Of a DNA stretch of 64,000 nt, positions 16,112 through 23,947 are shown piece by piece; within the stretch, counting starts at the first letter, position 1; every line of letters starts with the position of its first letter. Under the pieces are notes generated by a model. The model saw only the letters and a list, made by a program, of their open reading frames with translations, made no database searches and was not told the DNA's origin. The stretch spans positions 2,232,001 through 2,296,000 of the forward strand of contig OZ257249.1 of NCBI GenBank assembly GCA_965279565.1, in the 5' to 3' direction. The position numbers were made by a program, and so were the translations under genes. The stretch comes from Tagaea sp965279565 (GTDB lineage Bacteria; Pseudomonadota; Alphaproteobacteria; CACIAM-22H2).

Positions 16112-17413
16112 TCAGCCCTGGTAGCCCATCAGGCGCGGCAGCCAGAGGACGGTTTCCGGAACGAAGGTGATGAGGGCGAGGGCCGCGATCATCGCCCAGA
16201 TGAAGGGGAGCGCGTCGCGCACGATGTCGCGCAGCGGTACGCCGGCGATGTTCGTCATGATGAAGAGCAGCAGCCCGTAGGGCGGCGTGATCAGCCCCAG
16301 CATGATGTTGACCACGACGACCACGCCGAAATGGACGAGATCGATGCCCAGCGCCTTCGCCGTCGGGATGAAGACCGGCACGATGATCAGCAGGATCGTA
16401 GTACCTTCCAGCACGCAGCCCAGCACCAGCAGGATCACGTTGACGAGGATCAGGAACTGCGTGCCGGTCAGCTCCCAGCCCTGCAGGATGTTGCTGAGCG
16501 CCACCGGGATGTTCTCGACCGTGACGACATAGTTGAAGACGAGCGCACCCGCGATCAGCATGCCGATCGACGCGGTGGTGCGCGCACTGTGCGCGACCGA
16601 GCGGTAGACGTCGCCCCACGAGACGCTGCGGTAGAGCCCGGCCGAGATCAGCAGCGCATAGGCGGCCGCCACGGCCGCGGCCTCGGTCGGCGTCGTGATG
16701 CCGCCGTAAATGCCGCCGAGCAGCACGACCGGCATCATCAGCGCGGGGAACGCGCGCACGGTGATGCCCGGAAGCCGGGCGAGCGGGACGGCCGCCTCGA
16801 CCGGGAACTTCTTCAGCTTCGCCTGGCGGTCGACGATGATCATCTGGGCCGCCGCCATCAGCAGGCCCGGGATCACGCCGCCCAGGAACAGGAAGCCGAT
16901 CGACGCGTCGGAGACCAGCGCGTAGATCACCATCGGGATCGAGGGCGGGATGATCGGCCCGATCACGGCGGTGGCGGCCGTGAGGGCCGCCGCGAAGCTC
17001 GCCGTGTAGCGGTTGTCGCGCGTCATCATGCTCTGCATGACGCGGCCCGAGCCGGCGGCGTCGGCGATCGCCGAGCCCGACATGCCGGCGAAGATCAGGC
17101 TCTGCAGCACGTTGACCTGCGCGAGGCCGCCGCGGAAGCGGCCGACCAGCGCGTTGCAGAAGGCGAGCAGGCGCTCGGTCATGCTGCCGATGTTCATCAG
17201 CTCGGCCGCGAGGATGAACAGCGGCACCGCGAGGATGACGTAGTTGGTGTACATGCCGTTCAGCAGCTGTTCGGCGACCGTGCCCATGTCCTGGCCCGCG
17301 AGCAGCAGGTAGAGGACTGAGCCCGCGATCATCGAATGGCCGATCGGCAGGCCGAGCAGCGACAGGCCGGTGATCGCGACGAGGCAGAGGGAGAAGGGGC
17401 TCGCGAAATTCAT
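16112..17413 (-). CDS. dctM: TRAP transporter large permease DctM
   Basis: This 433-residue, about 12-helix protein has the DctM signatures: GLPIGHSMIAGSV, the long AGMSGSAIADAAGSG loop, IIPPSIPMVIYALVS and LEGTTILLIIVPVF. It forms the ion-coupled channel of a tripartite ATP-independent periplasmic importer for organic acids. Its ATG overlaps the dctQ stop by 4 bp. The aroQ gene follows after 7 bp, hinting that the cargo is a cyclic hydroxy acid. Confidence 0.93.
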   Translation of the reverse strand: MNFASPFSLCLVAITGLSLLGLPIGHSMIAGSVLYLLLAGQDMGTVAEQLLNGMYTNYVILAVPLFILAAELMNIGSMTERLLAFCNALVGRFRGGLAQVNVLQSLIFAGMSGSAIADAAGSGRVMQSMMTRDNRYTASFAAALTAATAVIGPIIPPSIPMVIYALVSDASIGFLFLGGVIPGLLMAAAQMIIVDRQAKLKKFPVEAAVPLARLPGITVRAFPALMMPVVLLGGIYGGITTPTEAAAVAAAYALLISAGLYRSVSWGDVYRSVAHSARTTASIGMLIAGALVFNYVVTVENIPVALSNILQGWELTGTQFLILVNVILLVLGCVLEGTTILLIIVPVFIPTAKALGIDLVHFGVVVVVNIMLGLITPPYGLLLFIMTNIAGVPLRDIVRDALPFIWAMIAALALITFVPETVLWLPRLMGYQG

Positions 17414-17922
17414 ACGCCCGAGCTCGCCTTGGTGGCGTCGAAGGCATCGGGTGCCTTGCCGCGAAGTGCCTCGAAGCCCAGCCAGAGATAGCGCGCGATC
17501 ATCGCGACCGCGAAGACGATGTAGATCGAGAAGAGCCAGTCGAACCGGATCTTCATGTAGGCCGTGCGCTGGACGCGCATGAAAAGCACGTAGTCGACGA
17601 CCGCAGGCAGCGAGATCGCGTAGAGCGCTACCAGGGCGAAGGCGGCGGCGAGGAACATGATGCGCCGCGTCGGGGCGCGTACGGCACCGTAGATCAGGTC
17701 GAAGCGGATCTCGTCGCTCTCGCGCACGACGAAGGCGGCACCGAACAGCACAAGCCAGATCCACGCGATGACGCTGAGCTCGTGTGTCCAGCCGACAGGC
17801 AGGTCGAGCAGGTAGCGGAAGACGATCTGGACGAGGAACGCGACGAACATGACCGCCAGGATCGCGGCGGCGACGTTCTCGGCCCGCCGTTCGAGCCATC
17901 GGTAGGTCGTCTGGAAATCCAT
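17410..17922 (-). CDS. dctQ: TRAP transporter small permease DctQ
   Basis: This 170-residue, four-helix membrane protein has the DctQ pattern: an ILAVMFVAFLVQIVFRYLL helix, then WTHELSVIAWIWLVLFGAAFV and RESDEIRFDL. It scaffolds DctM and helps dock the periplasmic binding protein. It is separated from dctP by 57 bp that contain a 10-bp hairpin, and overlaps dctM by 4 bp. Confidence 0.9.
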   Translation of the reverse strand: MDFQTTYRWLERRAENVAAAILAVMFVAFLVQIVFRYLLDLPVGWTHELSVIAWIWLVLFGAAFVVRESDEIRFDLIYGAVRAPTRRIMFLAAAFALVALYAISLPAVVDYVLFMRVQRTAYMKIRFDWLFSIYIVFAVAMIARYLWLGFEALRGKAPDAFDATKASSGV

Positions 17923-17943
17923 CGGAATGACCGGGCCGGGAAG

Positions 17944-17969
17944 GGCGAGGGGGCCGGAACCCCCTCGCC
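17944..17969 (-). terminator. 10-bp hairpin between dctP and dctQ
   Basis: GGCGAGGGGG at 17944-17953 pairs perfectly with CCCCCTCGCC at 17960-17969 across a 6-base loop. No T-run follows in the direction of transcription, so it is not a full intrinsic terminator. Its place between the binding-protein gene and the permease genes matches the common arrangement where such a hairpin protects the dctP mRNA 3' end or reduces read-through. Confidence 0.6.
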
Positions 17970-17979
17970 GCCGGTCGAG

Positions 17980-18966
17980 TTAGAGTGCGTTGATCTTCTG
18001 CAGCATGCCTGCCGGCCAGCTCTTGGCCAGGTCGGAAGCAAGATACATCTTCTGTGCGTGCTCGCGGAACGCGGCCTGGTTGGGCGCATAGACGTCGAGA
18101 CCCTGCGCCTTGAAGAAGTCGACCAGTTCCTTCTCCTTCTTGGCGTGCTCGGCGTTGCTCCAGCCCACGGCCGCGTCGGCGGCGGCCTGGAACTCGCGCT
18201 GCTTGGCCGCGCTCATGGCGCCCCACGTCTTGCTCGACACCGTCAGCAGGTCGAAGCCGACGAGGTGCGACGTGAGCACGATCTGGCCGCTGACCTCGTA
18301 GAACTTCATGTTCTGCACGTTCGGCAGCGGGTTGTCCTGGCCGTCGATGGCGCCGGTCTGCAGGCCCGTATAGACCTCGCCGTAGGCCATCGGCACCGGG
18401 TTGGCGCCGAGCGAGCGGCCGAGCATCTGCCAGGCGTCGCCGCCGGGCATGCGCAGCTTGACGCCGGCGAGATCGGCCGGCGTGTTGATCTTCTTCTTGC
18501 CGCGCAGGCCCACATGGCGCGAGCCGAAATAGGTCGGGGCGAGAATGCGGATGCCGAGCTGGTCTTCGGCCATCTTCTTCATCTGCTGGCCGACGTCGCT
18601 GGCGAACACCTTCGACATGTGGTCGGCGTCGCGGAACAGGTAGGCGGCCGTCATGATCGACCATGCCGGGATCTGGTTCGACACGTCCTGCGGGGCGATG
18701 TTGCCCATCTCGAGGTTGCCGCGCTGCATGGCGACGAGCTCGGTGCCCTGCTTGAACAGGTTGCCGCCGTAATAGTTCTGCATCGTGTAGTCGCCCGCGA
18801 CCGCGGTCGTGAAGCGCTTCATCATCTCGGCGCGGATGTCCTGCTCGGAGAACACGGCCGAGAAGCGCAGCGTCGGCTTGGCCTGCGCGCGGGCGCCGCT
18901 CGCGGCAAGGGCGACGGCGGCGGTGCCGGTCGCAAGGAACGTCCGGCGATTGGGGGTCAGGTTCAT
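17980..18966 (-). CDS. dctP: TRAP transporter substrate-binding protein DctP
   Basis: This 328-residue protein carries a twin-arginine-like leader (RRTFLATGTAAVALAASGARA). The DctP core includes FGSRHVGLRGKKKINTPADL, KLRMPGGDAWQMLG, PMAYGEVYTGLQTGAIDGQDNP with the usual Arg ligand region, and VSSKTWGAMSAA. It captures an organic acid in the periplasm. The ATG at 18966 follows GGAGGAG; the frame runs 32 codons further up without such a site. It is divergent from the double GntR regulator at 19143, its probable controller. Confidence 0.92.
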   Translation of the reverse strand: MNLTPNRRTFLATGTAAVALAASGARAQAKPTLRFSAVFSEQDIRAEMMKRFTTAVAGDYTMQNYYGGNLFKQGTELVAMQRGNLEMGNIAPQDVSNQIPAWSIMTAAYLFRDADHMSKVFASDVGQQMKKMAEDQLGIRILAPTYFGSRHVGLRGKKKINTPADLAGVKLRMPGGDAWQMLGRSLGANPVPMAYGEVYTGLQTGAIDGQDNPLPNVQNMKFYEVSGQIVLTSHLVGFDLLTVSSKTWGAMSAAKQREFQAAADAAVGWSNAEHAKKEKELVDFFKAQGLDVYAPNQAAFREHAQKMYLASDLAKSWPAGMLQKINAL

Positions 18967-19045
18967 CTGGGTCTCCTCCGGTGGGGAATGCGCGTTTTGC
19001 GTCTGAGTGACCCGAATATTCTCTATGAGAAATAAAGTTTCAATA

Positions 19046-19074
19046 TAAAAATCTCGTTTCATATGAGATTTTTA
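19046..19074. promoter_or_regulatory. AT-rich inverted repeat, candidate operator upstream of dctP
   Basis: TAAAAATCTC (19046-19055) and GAGATTTTTA (19065-19074) are perfect 10-bp inverted arms around a 9-bp spacer. They sit in an AT-rich patch about 80 bp before the dctP start in the dctP/GntR intergenic region. A related TATGAGA occurs at 19024-19030. Regulators of the GntR family normally bind such palindromes beside their own gene, so this is a likely operator; the assignment to this regulator is inferred. Confidence 0.5.
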
Positions 19075-19091
19075 ATTTCGTCTGATTTTTG

Positions 19092-19119
19092 GCAGACTCG
19101 TGCCATTGATATAGTCTGC
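19092..19119. promoter_or_regulatory. inverted repeat upstream of the double GntR gene
   Basis: GCAGACT (19092-19098) and AGTCTGC (19113-19119) form a perfect 7-bp inverted repeat with a 14-bp spacer, ending 23 bp before the regulator ATG. A promoter-like pair lies within it: TTGGCA at 19090-19095 and TATAGT at 19111-19116, although the 15-bp spacing is short. Its position suits autoregulation. It does not resemble the palindrome at 19046-19074. Confidence 0.35.
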
Positions 19120-19142
19120 GTGGGCACCCGACAGGCAGGGAC

Positions 19143-20495
19143 ATGGGTATCGAGTTCCACACATCGACCGTCGCCGAGAAGATCTACGAGCGCCTGCGCG
19201 CCGACATCATCTTCGGCCGGCTCGCACCCGGCCGCCGGCTGCGGCTCGACGGGCTGGCGCAGGATTACGGGGCGAGCGTCAGCACGCTGCGCGAGATCCT
19301 GAACCGCCTCGCCTCCGACGGTTTCGTCGTGGCCGAGGGCCAGCGCGGTTTCGGCGTGGCGCCGGTGTCGATGGCGGATTTCGACGAGATCGCCTCGCTG
19401 CGCCTGCTGCTCGAGACGCACGCGATCCGCCTGTGCTTCGCTGCCGGCGACGTCGAATGGGAAGGTGCGGTCGCCGCCGCCCACCACAAGCTCGACGCGA
19501 TGGAACGGCGCATGCTCGCGGGCGAGCGCACCGTGACCGAACAGTGGAAGCGCTACGACCGCGAGTTCCACCAGGCGCTGATCGCCGGCTGCGGCTCGCA
19601 GACGCTGCTCGACATCTATGCCGGCGTCTACGACCGCTACCTGCGCTACCAGATGGTCGCGGTGATCTTCCGCGGTGCGCCCGCCGCCGACGAACACCAG
19701 GCGCTGCTCGACTGCGCGCTGCGCCGCGACGCCGACGCTGCCGTGAAGATCCTGCATGCGCACATCGACGGCTGCGTGGCGCACACGCGCGCCGGCGGCC
19801 TGCTCGAAGCGGGTGCGGCACATGTTCCCGCCGACGAGACCGTTCCGGAGACCGTCGCCGACAGCGCCTACCGGCGCATCCGCGCCGACATCCTGTCGGG
19901 CACGCTTGCACCCGGGCAGAAGCTGAAGCTCGACGCGCTGAAGTCGGGCTACGCGACGAGCGTCAGCACGCTGCGCGAGATCCTGAACCGCCTCGCGTCG
20001 GAACGGCTGGTCGTCGCCGAGGGGCAGAAGGGTTTCCACGTCGCGCCCGTCTCGGTCGCGAGCCTTCGCGAGATCGCGGCCCTGCGCCAGCTCCTGGAAT
20101 GCCACGCGCTGGAACAGTCCTTCGCGGCCGGCGACATGGAATGGGAAGGGCGCGTCGTCGCCGCCCACCACAAGCTCGCGCGCCTGGAAGAGCGCATGGC
20201 GACGGGCGACACGCAGGCGACCGCGGCGTGGAAGCGCTACGACTGGCAGTTCCACCAGTCGCTGATCTCGGCCTGCGGGTCGAAGGCGCTGATCGACGCG
20301 CACGCGGCCGTGTTCGACCGCTACCTGCGCTACCAGATGACGGCGCTCAGCTATCGCGGCGACATCGCGTCGGGCGAGCACCGGCAGATGCTGGACTGCG
20401 CGCTGAAGCGCGATTCAGCGACCGCGTGCGCGGCCCTGCGCCGCCATGTCGAAGGCGGCGTGGCGCACGCGCTCGCGACCGGAACGATCCGCTAG
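19143..20495 (+). CDS. tandem-duplicated GntR-FCD transcriptional regulator
   Basis: The 450-residue product is two complete GntR-FCD regulators in one chain, where the family norm is about 230 residues. Copy 1 spans roughly residues 1-225 and copy 2 roughly 238-450. Each has the winged-helix pattern (ERLRADIIFGRLAPG and RRIRADILSGTLAPG; SVSTLREILNRLAS in both) and an FCD domain with metal-ligand-like YDREFHQ/YDWQFHQ, an EH pair and YDRYLRYQM/FDRYLRYQM. The recognition-helix region is identical over 40 bases of DNA (19273-19312 and 19957-19996). It lies divergent from the TRAP operon and probably represses it until an organic acid binds. A covalent pseudo-dimer is inferred. Confidence 0.88.
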   Translation: MGIEFHTSTVAEKIYERLRADIIFGRLAPGRRLRLDGLAQDYGASVSTLREILNRLASDGFVVAEGQRGFGVAPVSMADFDEIASLRLLLETHAIRLCFAAGDVEWEGAVAAAHHKLDAMERRMLAGERTVTEQWKRYDREFHQALIAGCGSQTLLDIYAGVYDRYLRYQMVAVIFRGAPAADEHQALLDCALRRDADAAVKILHAHIDGCVAHTRAGGLLEAGAAHVPADETVPETVADSAYRRIRADILSGTLAPGQKLKLDALKSGYATSVSTLREILNRLASERLVVAEGQKGFHVAPVSVASLREIAALRQLLECHALEQSFAAGDMEWEGRVVAAHHKLARLEERMATGDTQATAAWKRYDWQFHQSLISACGSKALIDAHAAVFDRYLRYQMTALSYRGDIASGEHRQMLDCALKRDSATACAALRRHVEGGVAHALATGTIR

Positions 20496-20526
20496 GACGT
20501 TCATACGCTAAAGGGCATTGCGCAAA

Positions 20527-22059
20527 CTAAGGATGCTGTTCCAGCTTTTCTGCCATCAGATCGCAAATTTGGGGAACTGATATTGTCTCCGCATTCAGAT
20601 GCGCGATTGTCCCCTTGAGCCCCACCACTGGGGTATTATCAAGTCGAATTGGCAACAAGTATTGATCAGTCCGCTTGTCGGCAGCCAGCTTGCCCACTTC
20701 CAGTTCAAAGTTGGTCCAGTCTTTTTGCGGATAGTTCGCCGAGATGATGACAATCATAAAGCAAGATTGATTTGAATAAACATCAGCAAGCTCGACAGAT
20801 AAGTCTTTCCCCCACAATTGAGCCTGTAGGTCAAAATCATAAAATACGAACATCCCTCTCTTTTTTAGCTCATTGGCAAGTTCAACTGCATACCCTCGAT
20901 CTTGTCCCGCAAACGAGAGGGCTACATCGTAGGGATATGCGGTTGATCTAATATTTAACTTGGTTTCGATCATTTTCATGTCCAGCAAATTTAGGTAGAA
21001 TCTAAAAGAAGGGTCTTCAATCGAAATGTAAGTACCGGCTCGCCTATAGACGATCATGTCTGAAAGGCCCTTTTCGGTAATGATGTCTTCAAAATTATTC
21101 AGGCAGTTCTGAAATGAAGTCGACTTTCTCGCCCGCTCTTTTGGATCACTGATTGGCCCGACAATTTCAGAACGGAGCCCCTCAATCGCGAACTCAGTGC
21201 GATTATTTCGGGCGACCTGTTTGATAATATCAAAGTATGTATTGTGAACAGAGCGAGCTTGCTGTTTTCCTTTTGCAAGTCCAACAACTTTATCAAAATA
21301 CTTGCCGTGAAAGATTCTCAGTACGGGTTCCCTAATCTCTTTCAGCGGCACCGAGACAATTCTTTCTTTTTCCGCCTTTGAGTCCGAAATTCCAGTGGCG
21401 ACGCAACACATGCGGCAGATCACTTGAACAATTGACGGAACTCCATTCGATGTCTGAACAATGTCGTTCCGCAATTCTTCGCTAAATGTAAAATTAAGCG
21501 CCTTTTCACCTTTGGCTATCAACTCAAGTACGAATTCAGGATCTTGAGTTTTTATCTCAAATGGATCATTGCGAATTCCGAGTTCAGCATCGCCGCCGGT
21601 GAGTTCACTATGCGAGCTAGCAATTCCGATTAGGATAAATCGAATACCAGATTCATGCCAAAGCTTCAGTTCCTTAGAGATCTGCTGTCTCACATTCGGG
21701 CTTAAATGATGAAAGTCATCGATGACAATGAACCGATTTGCGACCAAGTACCTGTCAATTTCTGCTCTGGCTGCGCCGCATCCAATTGCCGTTGCTAAAA
21801 GCTGTTCGTAACTTTCAAAATTGGAGAAAGCTCTACCATTCAATATGAACAGCTCGTGATTGGCGATATTGGCTTCCTTTAAAAGCGTAGTGATGAGCGT
21901 TGTCTTGCCAGAGCCAGAGGGGCCAGTAATGGTTATATGTTTTCCATGAGTCTTAATTGATGATCGGATAAATGTAGCTTGCTTCGGAAGTACAAAGGTG
22001 ACCTCCGGACAGCGAGCCTCGTTAAAAACCTCTTCAAGTGTAACGACAGGGGGAGTCAT
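20527..22059 (-). CDS. AAA/STAND-like ATPase with C-terminal TIR domain (putative defence protein)
   Basis: The 510-residue protein has an ATPase N-half: Walker A GPSGSGKT (residues 46-53), Walker B IVIDDFHHL (111-119), a sensor-1-like FILIGIASS (141-149) and a GVPSIVQ helix-cap motif (206-212). A winged-helix-like segment ends in IEDPSFRFYLNL (347-358). Residues about 375-490 form a TIR domain: YDVALSFAGQDR, FVFYDFDLQAQLWGKDL, and DWTNFELE with a candidate NADase Glu at 452. TIR domains with STAND-type ATPases are known bacterial antiphage NAD-depleting effectors. The ATG at 22059 is preferred because TTGGAGA precedes it; a TTG 13 codons upstream is possible. The gene is strikingly AT-rich against its neighbours, which indicates transfer. 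No partner gene is present. Confidence 0.85.
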   Translation of the reverse strand: MTPPVVTLEEVFNEARCPEVTFVLPKQATFIRSSIKTHGKHITITGPSGSGKTTLITTLLKEANIANHELFILNGRAFSNFESYEQLLATAIGCGAARAEIDRYLVANRFIVIDDFHHLSPNVRQQISKELKLWHESGIRFILIGIASSHSELTGGDAELGIRNDPFEIKTQDPEFVLELIAKGEKALNFTFSEELRNDIVQTSNGVPSIVQVICRMCCVATGISDSKAEKERIVSVPLKEIREPVLRIFHGKYFDKVVGLAKGKQQARSVHNTYFDIIKQVARNNRTEFAIEGLRSEIVGPISDPKERARKSTSFQNCLNNFEDIITEKGLSDMIVYRRAGTYISIEDPSFRFYLNLLDMKMIETKLNIRSTAYPYDVALSFAGQDRGYAVELANELKKRGMFVFYDFDLQAQLWGKDLSVELADVYSNQSCFMIVIISANYPQKDWTNFELEVGKLAADKRTDQYLLPIRLDNTPVVGLKGTIAHLNAETISVPQICDLMAEKLEQHP

Positions 22060-22061
22060 GT

Positions 22062-22098
22062 TTGCATTCTCCAATTTCCGATATATTGGAGATTGCAA
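22062..22098 (-). promoter_or_regulatory. 14-bp-arm palindrome overlapping the ribosome-binding site of the TIR gene
   Basis: TTGCATTCTCCAAT (22062-22075) and ATTGGAGATTGCAA (22085-22098) are inverted arms with one mismatch and a 9-bp spacer, ending 3 bp before the start codon at 22059. On the coding strand the downstream arm contains the ribosome-binding site TTGGAGA and the upstream arm contains its complement. If both arms are transcribed, the hairpin would hide the site. If transcription starts inside, the same palindrome could be a repressor operator; a TTGACG hexamer (22106-22111) lies upstream. Confidence 0.55.
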
Positions 22099-22160
22099 CG
22101 CTTGCCGTCAATGCGTTGCCGCATCAAGTCGGAGATAACGCTAGCGACTGCCGCTGACGT

Positions 22161-23453
22161 TCAGCTTCCCCATATCTCGCGCGTCGCCGAGGCGTACCAG
22201 CCGTGCGTGTAGACCGCCTCGAGATGGCGGAAGGCGGGCGCGTCGGGCGGCGTGCGCGGGCTGACCCCGCCCGCACCCTGCACGGCGACGATGCCCTGCG
22301 CGGTCGAACGGTAGATGTCGGCGACCGAGATGCCGTAGTCCGGACCCACCAGCGAATAGCAGGTGTTGGCGAAGACCGGTGCTTCTGCCGGCTGGCCGTT
22401 GAGCGAAGCGGCGATGGCGCGCGCCACGAACTTCGCCTGGCTCGACGCGGCGAAGCCCGATTTCGGCATCGCCCCCGCGACCGACGCGTCGCCGATCACG
22501 TGGATGGCCTTGTGGCGCTGGGATTCGAACGTGAACGGATCGACCGGGCACCAGCCCGCGTCGTTGGCGAGGCCTGCGTCGCGCGCGATCTTGCCGGCGA
22601 ACTGCGGCGGGATCACGTTGGCGACCGCGACCTTGTGCCGCTGCCCGAACTCGCTGACCAGCGTCATCTCGCCGGGGATCACCTCGACGATCTTGCCGTC
22701 CTTGCCCAGCGGCACCCATTCGATCAGGCCGGGATAGAGGGCGGCCCAGCCGTCCTGGAACAGCGGCTGCTTGGAGAAGGCGTCCTTGGAATCGAGGGCG
22801 AGGATCTTCGAGCGCGGCTTCGTCGTCTTGAGGTAGTTCGCGATCATCGAGATGCGTTCGTACGGCCCGGGCGGGCAGCGGAACGGGTTGGGCGGGATCG
22901 ACAGCGCAACCACGCCGCCGTCGGGCATGGCTTCGAGCTGCTGGCGCAGCAGCACCGTCTGCGGGCCGGCCTGCCAGGAATGCGGCATGCGCAGCGAGGC
23001 CGCCTCGTCGTAGCCCTGGATGGTGCCCCAGCGCAGGTCGATGCCCGGCGACACGACGAGCCGGTCGTAGCCGAAGCTCTGGCCGCCCGCCGTGCGTACC
23101 GTGCGCGTCACGGGATCGACGGCGACGGCGAAGTCGCGCACGTGGCGCACGCCGTGCCGGCCGGTCATCGCGGCGTAGGTATGCGTGATGTCGGACATGC
23201 GCTTGAGGCCGCCGAGCACGTAGTTCGAGCCGGGGCAGGTCTGGAATTCCGACTTCGGTTCGATCAGCGTGACCGCGATGCCGGGATCCTCCAGGCGCAG
23301 GAACTTCGCGGCGGTGGCACCGCCGAAGCCGCCGCCGATGACGACGACGCGCGCCTTGGCGGGCGCTTCGCTCTGCACGGCGCAGGCGGAAAGGGCGGAC
23401 GCGGCGAGCAGCGAGCCGGTGAAGCCGCGGCGCGAGATCGAAATGCGGGTCAT
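22161..23453 (-). CDS. fccB: flavocytochrome c sulfide dehydrogenase, flavoprotein subunit
   Basis: The 430-residue protein has a twin-arginine leader (SRRGFTGSLLAASALSAC) and an FAD loop VVVIGGGFGGATAA. It keeps the marks of FccB/SoxF: a Cys in EFQTCPGSNYVLGG matching the covalent-FAD position, and Cys in FRCPPGPYER and FANTCYSLV matching the redox disulfide. GDASVAGAMPKSGFAA is the second flavin-binding segment. It oxidises sulfide (or related sulfane sulfur) in the periplasm and passes electrons to the cytochrome encoded 13 bp upstream. Its stop codon overlaps one copy of an 8-bp repeat that flanks the TIR island. Confidence 0.88.
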   Translation of the reverse strand: MTRISISRRGFTGSLLAASALSACAVQSEAPAKARVVVIGGGFGGATAAKFLRLEDPGIAVTLIEPKSEFQTCPGSNYVLGGLKRMSDITHTYAAMTGRHGVRHVRDFAVAVDPVTRTVRTAGGQSFGYDRLVVSPGIDLRWGTIQGYDEAASLRMPHSWQAGPQTVLLRQQLEAMPDGGVVALSIPPNPFRCPPGPYERISMIANYLKTTKPRSKILALDSKDAFSKQPLFQDGWAALYPGLIEWVPLGKDGKIVEVIPGEMTLVSEFGQRHKVAVANVIPPQFAGKIARDAGLANDAGWCPVDPFTFESQRHKAIHVIGDASVAGAMPKSGFAASSQAKFVARAIAASLNGQPAEAPVFANTCYSLVGPDYGISVADIYRSTAQGIVAVQGAGGVSPRTPPDAPAFRHLEAVYTHGWYASATREIWGS

Positions 23454-23466
23454 GTTCGCGTTCCCT

Positions 23467-23781
23467 TCAGCGCCAGTTGGCGGAGATTTCTTTGGCGATC
23501 GCCGCGATCTCGGCGTCGCTGAAGCCCTTGGCGTGGCGGTTCATCACCGTCGCCGGGCGGCGGTCGTTCTTGAAATCGAGCATCGCCTGCGCGAGCTGCG
23601 TTTCGGTGCGACCGAAGATCGACGGGATCTCGCCCGCACTGCGGCCGGCCGGGCCGTGGCAGCCCGTGCAGGTCGCGGCAAGCGTGCGTCCGCTCGTGGG
23701 TACGGGGGTCTGGGCGAGGGCGGGGGATGCGGCGGCAAGGGCTGCGATCGCCAGCAGTGCCGCAAGGGTCGGCTTTGTCAT
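23467..23781 (-). CDS. small periplasmic cytochrome c, probable FccA/SoxE-like partner
   Basis: This 104-residue mono-haem protein has a Sec signal peptide (residues 1-23), the haem motif CTGCH at 38-42 and a probable axial Met at residue 80 (ATVMNRHAKGFSD). It is the size of class I c-type cytochromes of the c553/c554 type and precedes fccB in the same direction by 13 bp. FccA subunits can be mono- or di-haem; this one is mono-haem. It would accept electrons from the flavoprotein and hand them to the respiratory chain. Confidence 0.88.
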   Translation of the reverse strand: MTKPTLAALLAIAALAAASPALAQTPVPTSGRTLAATCTGCHGPAGRSAGEIPSIFGRTETQLAQAMLDFKNDRRPATVMNRHAKGFSDAEIAAIAKEISANWR

Positions 23782-23947
23782 CGGGGGGTATTCCTCCCTG
23801 TTCTTCCATTGACTTCAATCGAGTATGTGCAGCGCACCGAAACTTGGCAAGTACACAAAGGGTGTATTCGTGCGGATATACCGCGCACAACACAACGATT
23901 CTAAACGCGGTCTTTAGTTTGACCGGGATCGAGGGTAGAACACCGCG

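Noticed and set aside
22060..22098. TTG at 22098 as start of the TIR-ATPase gene
   Set aside because: No ribosome-binding site precedes it and it lies inside the palindrome; the ATG at 22059 has TTGGAGA correctly spaced.
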